DNA of 64,000 bases from Aquimonas sp. (lineage in GTDB: Bacteria > Pseudomonadota > Gammaproteobacteria > Xanthomonadales > Xanthomonadaceae), in NCBI GenBank assembly GCA_022241605.1, contig JAKOMQ010000002.1, positions 62,001 through 126,000 of the forward strand, read 5' to 3'. This document shows positions 36,042-43,693 of the stretch, piece by piece. Both the position numbers and the translations under genes were made by a program. Every line of letters starts with the position of its first letter. The stretch's first letter is position 1. Below the pieces are notes generated by a model. It did not search any database. It was not told the origin of the DNA and worked only from the letters and a program-made list of their open reading frames with translations.

Positions 36042-37349
36042 TCAGCCGCCGGTCATCGGCCGCATGACGTCCTGGAAGGGCAGGGTCTGCTCGCTCAGAT
36101 CGGAATGCTCGGCGATCCAGTCGATCACCTGGTCCTCGATCACGCGGCTCTGCAGGCCCTGCATCAGCTGCGGCTCGCGACGGTACAGCTCAATCACTTC
36201 CTGCGGCTCCTCGTAGGTGGAGGCGATCATGTTGAGGGTTTCGAGCAGGCGTGCGCTGTCGAGGCGAATATCGTTCTGACGAGCCAGCTCACCCAACAGC
36301 AGGGCAGCGGCAACGCGACGCCGGGCCGCGTCGGCAAACACGGCCGGATCGACCTTGGCACCCTTCTGGCCGCGCTGCTCGGCTTCCTGCTCAGCCTGGC
36401 GCGCCAGCGCCTGGGCCTCGTTGTCGATCATGCGGGCGGGGAGATCCAGCTCCGCGTGGGCAGCCAGCAGCTTCTCGACCACCTCGGTCTTCAGACGCGC
36501 CATCAGCGCGCCCTTCAGCTCGCGGTCGAGATTGGCGCGGACCTCACGGTGGAACGTCTCGATATCGCCTGCTGCCACACCAAAGCTCTGCACAAACTCC
36601 GCGTCCAGCTCGGGCAGCTCGGCCTCGGAGACGCGGACGACGCGGACATGCATCTGCACGGGCTTGCCGGCCAGCGCTTCGACGCGGTAATCAGCCGGGA
36701 ACTCCACCTCGAACTCGGCCTCTGCATCCGCGGCCAGTCCCTGCAGCTTTTCTTCGATCGCCGGCAGTATCGCGCCGGAACCGATGATGGTGCCCGAGCG
36801 CTCCACGCCTTCGGCGGGAATGCGCAGATCACCAGCGCTGCCGCGGGACTCGAACATCACCATGTCGCCGGCCTGTGCGGCACGCTCGACGGGAGTCCAG
36901 GTGCGGCGCTGCAGGCGCAGCGTTTCGATCATGCGCTCGACATCGGCGTCCTCGACGGCAGAAACCGGCCGCACGATCTTGAGGCTGGAGACGTCGATAT
37001 TGCCGATTTCAGGCATGACCTCAAACGTGGCGGTGAAAGCGACTTCGCCGCCCTCGCCGGTCTCGGTGGCCTCGATCGAGGGCGCTACGGCCGGACGCAG
37101 CTTCTCCTGCTGCACAGCTGCGCTGAAGCCTTCGCGGATCACTTCCCCGAGCGCCTCGGAGCGGACCTGGGCGCCGAAGCGCTGCTCGATCACTTTCGGC
37201 GGCACCTTGCCAGGGCGAAAGCCGGCCAGACGCACGGTGCGTCCCAGCTCGCGCAGGCGTGTCGCCACCTGCGTCTGCAGGCTCTCTGCAGGGAGGCGAA
37301 CGGTGAGCTTGCGCTCGAGCTTGCCAACGTTTTCGACCGAGACTTGCAT
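36042..37349 (-). CDS. tig: Trigger factor
   Basis: Ribosome-bound chaperone that meets nascent chains at the exit tunnel. The 435-residue protein (E. coli 432) starts MQVSVENVGKLER and contains the ribosome-binding signature GFRPGKVPP near residues 43-51, a central FKBP-type PPIase domain about 160-245 and a C-terminal chaperone domain ending at VMRPMTGG. The start at 37349 is the family start; the upstream frame runs into tRNA-Leu. The gene follows five tRNA genes on the same strand and precedes clpP. Confidence 0.96.
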   Translation of the reverse strand: MQVSVENVGKLERKLTVRLPAESLQTQVATRLRELGRTVRLAGFRPGKVPPKVIEQRFGAQVRSEALGEVIREGFSAAVQQEKLRPAVAPSIEATETGEGGEVAFTATFEVMPEIGNIDVSSLKIVRPVSAVEDADVERMIETLRLQRRTWTPVERAAQAGDMVMFESRGSAGDLRIPAEGVERSGTIIGSGAILPAIEEKLQGLAADAEAEFEVEFPADYRVEALAGKPVQMHVRVVRVSEAELPELDAEFVQSFGVAAGDIETFHREVRANLDRELKGALMARLKTEVVEKLLAAHAELDLPARMIDNEAQALARQAEQEAEQRGQKGAKVDPAVFADAARRRVAAALLLGELARQNDIRLDSARLLETLNMIASTYEEPQEVIELYRREPQLMQGLQSRVIEDQVIDWIAEHSDLSEQTLPFQDVMRPMTGG

Positions 37350-37487
37350 GGGAACTCCTGGATGGGCGGACCGCCCCGGGGCCTGCGCAGGCCCCGGGGG
37401 GGAGCGCAGGCGCGGGGCTTCAGGTGGATGCGGATGGGGCCAGAACAGGTCCGAGACCGGGCAGGTGGGCTCTGCCGATCCGAAGAA

Positions 37488-37572
<85 letters not shown>

Positions 37573-37619
37573 TTGATTCCGGATGGGGTTGAGCGCACGC
37601 CTGGGCGCAGAGAGTGAGG

Positions 37620-37695
37620 TGGTGGGCCGTCTAGGACTTGAACCTAGAACCTACGGATTAAGAGTCCGCTGCTCTACCAATTGAGCTAACGGCCC
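37620..37695 (-). tRNA. tRNA-Lys (anticodon CTT)
   Basis: Minus-strand cloverleaf of 76 bases: acceptor GGGCCGT with ACGGCCC, discriminator A and encoded CCA; D arm GCTCAATTGGTAGAGC; anticodon loop CTCTTAA giving CTT; T loop GTTCAAGTC. Confidence 0.96.
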
Positions 37696-37766
37696 GACCT
37701 GGGACCAGCAACCGCGGGGCCCAGGGGCTGGCCGCGGCGGACGCGCATTGTGCCGCATCCTTGATG

Positions 37767-37844
37767 TGGGGTGGAAGACGGGACTCGAACCCGCGACTTC
37801 TGGAATCACAATCCAGTGCTCTAACCAACTGAGCTACATCCACC
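37767..37844 (-). tRNA. tRNA-His (anticodon GTG)
   Basis: Minus-strand cloverleaf including the extra 5' G(-1) that pairs with discriminator C, a histidine-tRNA hallmark; encoded CCA; anticodon loop TTGTGAT giving GTG. The acceptor stem GTGGATG / CTTCCAC contains one T-T mismatch at the 6-67 pair. Confidence 0.96.
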
Positions 37845-37862
37845 ATTGAATCCGTGTGCTGC

Positions 37863-37939
37863 TGGCGCGCCTGGCAGGAATCGAACCTGCAACCACCGGC
37901 TTAGAAGGCCGGTGCTCTATCCGGTTGAGCTACAGGCGC
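37863..37939 (-). tRNA. tRNA-Arg (anticodon TCT)
   Basis: Minus-strand cloverleaf of 77 bases: acceptor GCGCCTG with CAGGCGC, discriminator G and encoded CCA; anticodon loop CTTCTAA giving TCT, reading the rare AGA/AGG codons; T loop GTTCGATTC. Confidence 0.96.
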
Positions 37940-37995
37940 AAAACGCAAGCCTGCAACCGTCGGAGAGCCCGCGGGCCACGCCGGTGCCGGCGAGG

Positions 37996-38072
37996 TGGTC
38001 GGGGTAGAGGGATTCGAACCCCCGACCTTCTGCTCCCAAAGCAGACGCACTACCAAGCTGTGCTATACCCCG
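37996..38072 (-). tRNA. tRNA-Pro (anticodon TGG)
   Basis: Minus-strand cloverleaf of 77 bases: acceptor CGGGGTA with TACCCCG, discriminator A and encoded CCA; anticodon loop TTTGGGA giving TGG; T loop GTTCGAATC. First of the five-gene tRNA array (Pro-Arg-His-Lys-Leu), which is probably one transcript with tig downstream. Confidence 0.96.
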
Positions 38073-38195
38073 GGCCTTCAGCAGCGGGCGGTCGCCACAC
38101 CAGGCAGCGGCCGCCTTCAAGCCGCGGGATGATAATGCGCGCCCCGCGGTGCGTCAATCGTCCGCTCCGCCTCTCTCCCTCGCCCAGGCCACCGC

Positions 38196-39041
38196 ATGCG
38201 CTTCCAAGGCACCGAACGCTACATCGCAACCTCCGAGCTCCGGCAGGCCGTTTCGGCCGCCATCACGCTGCAGCGCCCGCTGCTGGTCAAGGGCGAACCC
38301 GGCACCGGCAAGACCCTGCTGGCCGAAGAGCTCGCGTCCAGCCTGCAGGCGCCACTGATCAGCTGGCACGTGAAATCCACCACCCGAGCCATCCATGGGC
38401 TCTACGAATACGACGCGGTCAGCCGCCTGCGCGATTCGCAGCTGGGCGTGGCCGGCGTGGAGGACGTGCGCAACTACATCCGCCCCGGCAAGCTGTGGGA
38501 GGCATTCACCCATGAGCGCCGCTGCGTACTGCTGATCGACGAGATCGACAAGGCCGACATCGAGTTCCCGAATGACCTGCTGCAGGAGCTCGACCGCATG
38601 GAGTTTTTCGTGCACGAGACCGGCGAAACCGTGCGCGCGCAGCATCGACCGATCATCCTGATCACCTCCAACAACGAGAAAGAGCTGCCCGACGCTTTCC
38701 TGCGCCGCTGCTTTTTCCACTACATCAGCTTCCCGGACCGCGAGACCTTGAAGCGCATCGTCGACGTGCACTTTCCCGGCATTTCGGGAAGCCTGGTCAA
38801 CGAGGCGCTGGAGGTGTTCTTCCAGCTTCGCGAAGTGCCGGGCCTGAAGAAACGGCCCTCGACGTCGGAGCTGATCGACTGGATCAAACTGCTTCTGGCC
38901 GACGAGGTGCCTGAGGCGGTGCTGCGCGAACGCGATCCACGCCGCGCGATTCCGCCCCTTGCCGGCGCGCTGGTCAAGAACGAGCAGGACGTGCATCTGC
39001 TGGAGCGGCTGGCCTTCATGACCCGCCGCAGCCAGGGCTGA
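38196..39041 (+). CDS. MoxR-family AAA+ ATPase
   Basis: MoxR ATPases act as chaperones for the activation of protein complexes, usually with a VWA-domain partner. The 281-residue protein has Walker A GEPGTGKT at 33-40, Walker B LLIDEIDKAD, sensor 1 ILITSNNEKELPDAF with the arginine finger region RRCFFHYI, and a C-terminal lid. Six bases separate it from the VWA/CoxE-like gene at 39048, the normal two-gene arrangement. The metal centre or complex it matures is not indicated by neighbours: the tRNA array lies upstream on the other strand and a thioredoxin gene downstream. Confidence 0.9.
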   Translation: MRFQGTERYIATSELRQAVSAAITLQRPLLVKGEPGTGKTLLAEELASSLQAPLISWHVKSTTRAIHGLYEYDAVSRLRDSQLGVAGVEDVRNYIRPGKLWEAFTHERRCVLLIDEIDKADIEFPNDLLQELDRMEFFVHETGETVRAQHRPIILITSNNEKELPDAFLRRCFFHYISFPDRETLKRIVDVHFPGISGSLVNEALEVFFQLREVPGLKKRPSTSELIDWIKLLLADEVPEAVLRERDPRRAIPPLAGALVKNEQDVHLLERLAFMTRRSQG

Positions 39042-39047
39042 AACGCC

Positions 39048-40226
39048 ATGTTCATCGGCCTGTTCGAGCGACTGCGCGCCAGCGGCGTGCCGGTCAGCCT
39101 GCGCGAACTGCTCGATTTGCATGCTGCGCTGGAGCACGGCCTTGCCTTTGCCGATCTTGAGGAGCTGCACGCGCTCGCGCGAGCGGTGCTGGTCAAGGAC
39201 GAGCGCCACTTCGACCGCTTCGACCGCGCGTTCGGGCAGTGGCTGGCCGCGCAGGCACCGATCGATTCGGGTCTGTGCGCCGCGGTGCCTCCGGAGTGGC
39301 TGCGGCGCGCCCTGCAGCGGCAGCTCAGCGAGGAAGAGAAGGCGCTGATCGAATCACTGGGCGGCCTAGACAGGCTGCTTGAGGCCTTCCGCGAACGCTT
39401 GGCCGAGCAGAAGGACCACCACAGCGGCGGCAACCGCTGGATCGGCACCGGCGGCAGCAGCCCCTTCGGCGCGCACGGCTACCACCCCGAGGGCATCCGC
39501 CTTGGATCGCAGTCGGCCGGGCACCGTCGCGCGGTGAAGGTGTGGGAGGCGCGCAGCTTCCGCGACCTGGACGACACCGTCGAGCTGAACACACGCAGCA
39601 TCAAACTGGCCCTGCGCCGCCTGCGCCGCTTCGCTCGCGAAGGTGCTGCGACGGAGCTGGACTTGGACGGCACGCTCGCAGGCACCGCGCGCAACGCCGG
39701 CCTGCTCGATATCCGGCTGCGGCCCGAGCGCCACAACGCGGTCAAGGTGCTGCTGCTGCTCGACATCGGCGGCTCGATGGACGACCACGTGCGCGTGTGC
39801 GAGGAACTTTTCTCGGCCGCACGCAGCGAGTTCAAGCACATCGAACACTACTACTTCCACAACTGCGTCTACGAATCGGTGTGGCGCAGCAACGTGCGAC
39901 GCCGCAGCGAGCGGACGCCGACCCTGGACCTGATCCACCGCCTACCGCCCGACTGGCGTCTGGTGATCGTGGGCGATGCCGCGATGGCGCCCTACGAGAT
40001 CACTCACCCCCAAGGCAGCGTGGAGCACGACAACGAAGAGCCTGGCGCGGTCTGGCTGCAGCGCCTGCTCGGCCACTTCCGCCGCGCCGTCTGGATCAAC
40101 CCCCTGCCCCGCCCGAGCTGGGACTACACCACTTCAGTCAGCCTGGTGCGCCAGTTGCTGGAGGACCGCATGTTCCCGATGAGCCTGCGCGGCCTCGACG
40201 AAGCGATTCGCGCCTTGGGGAGATAG
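39048..40226 (+). CDS. VWA-domain protein, CoxE-like partner of MoxR
   Basis: A 392-residue protein of the CoxE-like family. An N-terminal helical region (FERLRASGVPVSLREL) is followed by a charged linker with a His-rich patch (EQKDHHSGGNRW) and a C-terminal von Willebrand A domain. The metal-ion site opens with DIGGSM at about 239-244, so the first serine of the usual DxSxS is glycine here, a variant seen in bacterial CoxE-like proteins. Later conserved parts are FHNCVYESVW and VIVGDAAMAPYEI. It is encoded directly after the MoxR gene and probably forms the adaptor through which the ATPase meets its client. Client unknown. Confidence 0.87.
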   Translation: MFIGLFERLRASGVPVSLRELLDLHAALEHGLAFADLEELHALARAVLVKDERHFDRFDRAFGQWLAAQAPIDSGLCAAVPPEWLRRALQRQLSEEEKALIESLGGLDRLLEAFRERLAEQKDHHSGGNRWIGTGGSSPFGAHGYHPEGIRLGSQSAGHRRAVKVWEARSFRDLDDTVELNTRSIKLALRRLRRFAREGAATELDLDGTLAGTARNAGLLDIRLRPERHNAVKVLLLLDIGGSMDDHVRVCEELFSAARSEFKHIEHYYFHNCVYESVWRSNVRRRSERTPTLDLIHRLPPDWRLVIVGDAAMAPYEITHPQGSVEHDNEEPGAVWLQRLLGHFRRAVWINPLPRPSWDYTTSVSLVRQLLEDRMFPMSLRGLDEAIRALGR

Positions 40227-40230
40227 AAGC

Positions 40231-40347
40231 CGGGATTGGGGATTGGGGATTCGAAGCCCGCGGTATCAGGGCTGCGGGTAATCAGCGGAGTCGAGGCGCG
40301 GGATGCCCTGCGTGCAGCGCAGGTTCAATCCCCAATCCCTAATCCCC
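40231..40347. repeat. Intergenic inverted repeat of GGGATTG-type units
   Basis: The left arm (40231-40252) is three tandem GGGATTGG/C units and the right arm (about 40326-40347) is its near-perfect inverse (AATCCCC units). The ~75-base interior is GC-rich and can itself fold. The right arm contains the TAG stop of the thioredoxin gene. Similar units recur at 55447-55475. I associate this sequence type with dispersed intergenic repeats of Xanthomonas relatives; it may be a MITE or REP-like element and may also act as a terminator for both convergent genes. Confidence 0.7.
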
Positions 40348-40842
40348 ACTCTCAGCAATCCGCTCCTCGATGTCCTCTCGCGTCACCGGCCCAAGCCAGC
40401 GATGCGCGATCCGGCCCTCTGGGTCGAGCAGATAGGTCATGGGCATGCCGCGCGGCACCTCGAAGGCGGCCGGGGGTTCGTACACATCGACCAGCGAAAT
40501 TGGGTAGGCGACCGGGCGCTCTTCAAGGAACGCGCGCATCTCGGCCTCCTCGATTTCCTCGAAGGCCAAGCCGAGCACCTCCACCTCTGGGTTCTCGCGG
40601 TGCAGGGCGTGAAGCTCGGGCATTTCCTTGCGGCAGGGTGCGCACCAGGTGGCCCAATAGTTCACCACCACCCAGCTGCCGCGATGTGCTTCGATCGCCC
40701 ATGGGCCGTGGTCGAGGGTCTGCACCTGCAGCTCGATGGGCGCAGCGCGGTCCTGCTCGGGGGAGGCCGGCTGCTGCTGCGCCATACCTGCGGCGGATGC
40801 CAGCGCAAGACTCAAGAAAAACGCAGTCAGGAGCGATTTCAT
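40339..40842 (-). CDS. TlpA-family thioredoxin-like periplasmic protein
   Basis: A 167-residue exported thiol-disulfide protein. It has a signal peptide (about 1-21, ASAAGMAQ), a thioredoxin fold with the active site WCAPC (Cys67, Cys70) in VVNYWATWCAPCRKEMPELH, and the cis-proline region GMPMTYLLDPEGRIAHRW. TlpA/ResA-type proteins reduce specific periplasmic targets such as apocytochromes or CuA sites; no such genes are nearby. Its ATG overlaps the stop of yihY by one base (TGATG), so expression depends on yihY. Its own stop codon lies inside the right arm of an intergenic repeat. Confidence 0.87.
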   Translation of the reverse strand: MKSLLTAFFLSLALASAAGMAQQQPASPEQDRAAPIELQVQTLDHGPWAIEAHRGSWVVVNYWATWCAPCRKEMPELHALHRENPEVEVLGLAFEEIEEAEMRAFLEERPVAYPISLVDVYEPPAAFEVPRGMPMTYLLDPEGRIAHRWLGPVTREDIEERIAESGD

Positions 40843-42131
40843 CAGGGCAGATCCCCGGGGGTTTCGTCGTTTGGATCATGAGCATCGCGCAGCCAGTGCG
40901 AGAGCGGCGTATCCAGGGGGGCGCCCAAACCCGCCGCCAGCGCCTGCAGGCGTGGCGCGATCCTGCGCCCCAGCGCATCCGCCAAAAGCTCCGGCGGCAG
41001 GGCCTCCAGCGGCACCCGCAGTCGCGCGCCGCTGTAGAGCTCGCGCAGCCGCATGCGATCAAGGTCGCGCACCAGCAGCCAGCCGCCCTGTTCGCTCCGG
41101 CGCAGCACGCTCTGCGCCTGCAGCAGCTCGATCATGCGCATCAGTTCATCGTCGCTGAGACTGGGCTCGCGCTCGCGCAGGGCATCGGTATCCAACTCCT
41201 CGCCACGCTGCTGCGCTTCCGCGAACCGCCCGAGAAGGCGCAGCAGACCAAGCAGCTCAAGGCCCGCTGGTAGCCGACGCTCGCTGGGAAGATAGCGAAA
41301 GGCACTCAGGGAGGCCGCGAACGAAGCACCCAGCAGGACCGCTATCCAGCTCAGGTACACCCACAGCAGGAAGATCGGGATCACCGCCAGCGCCCCATAG
41401 ATCTGCTCATAGGTCGGCACCTGCCGTAGATAAAAGCTCAGGCCCGCCTTGGCCAGCTCGAACAGGAGCGCTGCCAGCAGGGCGCCGGCGAGGGCGTCGC
41501 GCAGGCGTACGCCGCGATTGGGCACGATCACGAAGGCGCAGGTGAAGCCAGCCAGCACCAGCAGGAAAGGCGTTGTCCGCAGCACTGGTCCGCCCGCCCG
41601 CGCGCCGTCCGCGAGCATGGGCAGTGAAAACAGGTAGGACGACAGCGCGAGGCTCACCACCACCAGCAGTGGGCCGACGGTCAGCGCGGCCCAGTACATC
41701 AGGAAGCGCGCCATCGGCCCGCGGCCGCTGGGCACTCGCCAGATCCGGTTGAAGGTGTCCTCGATGCCCTTCATCAGCAGCAGCGCCACCACCAGCAGGC
41801 CAATCACGCCGGCCAGGGTCATCCGCGACGCGCTCACCGCGGAGTCGCGCACGTAGGTTTCTACGGCGCGGGCAGCCTGCGGCACGAAATTGTTGAACAG
41901 AAACGCGGTGAGCTGTTCGCTCCAGGCGTCGAACACCGGGAAGGTGCTGATCACGCCGAACACCGCAGCCGCCAGCGGCACCATCGCGAACACGGTCGCG
42001 TAAGCCAGCGCGCTGGCAGTCTCGAAACAGCGGTCCTCCACGAATCGACGCCACAGGAACACCCCGAAGGCGTGCAGCCGGCGGCGATCCAGCAAAGGTA
42101 GCGCGCTGCGCTTGAAGGTATCGAGATCCAT
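40842..42131 (-). CDS. YihY-family inner-membrane protein
   Basis: Member of the YihY (UPF0761) family, once wrongly called RNase BN. The 429-residue protein has six clear membrane helices within the first ~270 residues, with the family motifs ASALAYATVFAMVPL, LLVVALLLMKGIEDTFNRIWRV and YGALAVIPIFLLWVYLSW. A cytoplasmic C-terminal region of ~150 residues (PSERRLPAGLELLG onwards) is Leu/Arg/Glu-rich and contains a winged-helix-like segment (DDELMRMIELLQAQSVLRRSEQGGW, split here by charge pattern), longer than in short YihY proteins. Function is not established; a transport or envelope role is assumed. The stop overlaps the start of the thioredoxin gene. Confidence 0.85.
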   Translation of the reverse strand: MDLDTFKRSALPLLDRRRLHAFGVFLWRRFVEDRCFETASALAYATVFAMVPLAAAVFGVISTFPVFDAWSEQLTAFLFNNFVPQAARAVETYVRDSAVSASRMTLAGVIGLLVVALLLMKGIEDTFNRIWRVPSGRGPMARFLMYWAALTVGPLLVVVSLALSSYLFSLPMLADGARAGGPVLRTTPFLLVLAGFTCAFVIVPNRGVRLRDALAGALLAALLFELAKAGLSFYLRQVPTYEQIYGALAVIPIFLLWVYLSWIAVLLGASFAASLSAFRYLPSERRLPAGLELLGLLRLLGRFAEAQQRGEELDTDALREREPSLSDDELMRMIELLQAQSVLRRSEQGGWLLVRDLDRMRLRELYSGARLRVPLEALPPELLADALGRRIAPRLQALAAGLGAPLDTPLSHWLRDAHDPNDETPGDLP

Positions 42132-42325
42132 GCTCGCAACAGCCTAGCAGCCCGCGAGTGTTGCAAACCCGCAGCCCGGCCGGCGCCGGCGGCCCTCTGG
42201 ACAGCTTGCGACGCTGTGGAACCGGGGGCAGCGAGTCGCTTGAACATTCCATGCTGCAGTGCGATAACGCGCTTACCCCCCCGAGTCCCACACTACAGGC
42301 GCCAACAAGGCGCAGAGAGGCCAGC

Positions 42326-43036
42326 ATGCAGAATCGACTTGCACGTTCCATCCGCGGGGCCGTCGGCACCCTCGCACTGTCCGCCCTGCTCGCCGGCACC
42401 GCCAGCGCGGGCGAGCTCTCCGGGGAAATCACCGCGGTCACCGACTATGTGTTCCGCGGCGTGTCCCAGACTGACGAGGATCCGGCGCTTCAGTTCGGAC
42501 TCGACTACGCCTTCGATTCCGGCTTCTACGTCGGCACCTGGCTCTCCAATGTGGATTTCGGGCCGGGCGATCCCGCCGACCTCGAATGGGATATTTTCGT
42601 GGGCTATGGCTTCGAAGTATCGAGTGGCGTGGCGGCCGACATCCAGCTGCTGCAGTACCGCTACCCGGGCGCCAACGACTACAACTATCTCGAGCTGGTC
42701 GGCAGCCTGACCTTCAACGAGCGACTCACCACCACGGTCGCCTACAGCAACGATGTCTACAACAGCGGCGAAGACGGCTGGTATTTCGGCGCCGGTCTGG
42801 ATCTGGCACTGCCGGCGGAGTTCACCCTCACCCCCAACATCGGCTACTCGCGCTTCGCCTCCGGCGTGCTGGATGACGGCAGTGTGGGCTATTCCGACTA
42901 TGGCCTGACTCTCTCGCGCGACGTCGGCCCGGTCAGCCTGGCGCTGGCGTGGACCGACACCAACGGCAACGGCAACCGTTACTTCGGCCGCAACGCGGAT
43001 TCCCGCGTGTTCCTGAGCCTCGGCTTCGGCTTCTGA
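42326..43036 (+). CDS. TorF-family outer-membrane porin-like protein
   Basis: A 236-residue predicted outer-membrane beta-barrel. A signal peptide (about 1-26, AGTASA) precedes ELSGEITAVTDYVFRGVSQTDEDPAL, the opening typical of the TorF/TIGR02001 family, in which the mature chain alternates strands rich in Tyr, Phe, Gly and Asp and ends with an aromatic residue (LSLGFGF). Such a C-terminal phenylalanine is the recognition signal for barrel insertion. The start at 42326 has AGAGAGG about ten bases upstream. Transported solute is unknown; relatives are found near transporters or regulators, but here the neighbours are unrelated. Confidence 0.85.
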   Translation: MQNRLARSIRGAVGTLALSALLAGTASAGELSGEITAVTDYVFRGVSQTDEDPALQFGLDYAFDSGFYVGTWLSNVDFGPGDPADLEWDIFVGYGFEVSSGVAADIQLLQYRYPGANDYNYLELVGSLTFNERLTTTVAYSNDVYNSGEDGWYFGAGLDLALPAEFTLTPNIGYSRFASGVLDDGSVGYSDYGLTLSRDVGPVSLALAWTDTNGNGNRYFGRNADSRVFLSLGFGF

Positions 43037-43189
43037 GGGATGACGGCCGCGCGCCGCCGGTGTTCTCCCGGCGGCGCGCGCCGGCTCTTGCTGACACATG
43101 AACGCAAGCATTCGGGACGATCCCGGGTCTGGCGGCACCGGGCAGGACTGCATAGACTCGGCGGCTCGGTCCTTTGCGAATCCAAACCC

Positions 43190-43672
43190 ATGCGCTCACG
43201 CCTCCGTTGTTTCCTGATAGCCCTGCTGCTGCTCGGCTTCACCGCAGCCGCCTCCGCCCAAGGTTTCTCCAGCCTGGAAGAGCGCATGAGCGAGCGCGAA
43301 TTCAAGGCGGCTGGCCTCGACAAGCTCAGCGCCGAAGAGCTGAGCTTCCTCAACGATTGGCTGGCACAGCGCGGGCTCTCTCTGCCTGTCGGCAGCGCCG
43401 AGGCGCCGACCCAGGCAGGCCAGGATCTTACCGGCCTCAGTGTTGGAGGCGACCGCGTGGAGAGCCGTATCCGCGGCAGCTTCCGCGGCTGGAGCGGCAA
43501 AACCCAGTTCCCGCTTGAGAACGGCCAGGTCTGGGAGCAATCCGAGCCCAGCGTGCTCGCCGGCGCCAACCTCGAGTCGCCGCAGGTCACCATCACCAAG
43601 GGCGTGTTCGGCGCCTGGTTCCTGCGCGTGGAGGGCTACAACGCGCGCGTCCGGGTGCGCCGCATCCAGTAG
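43190..43672 (+). CDS. Exported protein of unknown function
   Basis: I do not recognise a named family. The 160-residue protein has a signal peptide (about 1-24, LLLGFTAAASAQ), a short helix with SSLEERMSEREFKAAGLDKLSAEELSFLNDWL, where a phrase of the type 'AGLDKLSxxEL..LNxWL' recalls a short motif common in exported proteins of Lysobacterales, and a beta-rich C-terminal half (RGSFRGWSGKTQFPLENGQVW, VEGYNARVRVRRIQ). No cysteine remains in the mature protein. The start at 43190 is chosen for the signal peptide; the upstream extension is not signal-like. It converges with hrpA. Confidence 0.75.
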   Translation: MRSRLRCFLIALLLLGFTAAASAQGFSSLEERMSEREFKAAGLDKLSAEELSFLNDWLAQRGLSLPVGSAEAPTQAGQDLTGLSVGGDRVESRIRGSFRGWSGKTQFPLENGQVWEQSEPSVLAGANLESPQVTITKGVFGAWFLRVEGYNARVRVRRIQ

Positions 43673-43693
43673 AGGGAGTAGGCGCCAAACTGC

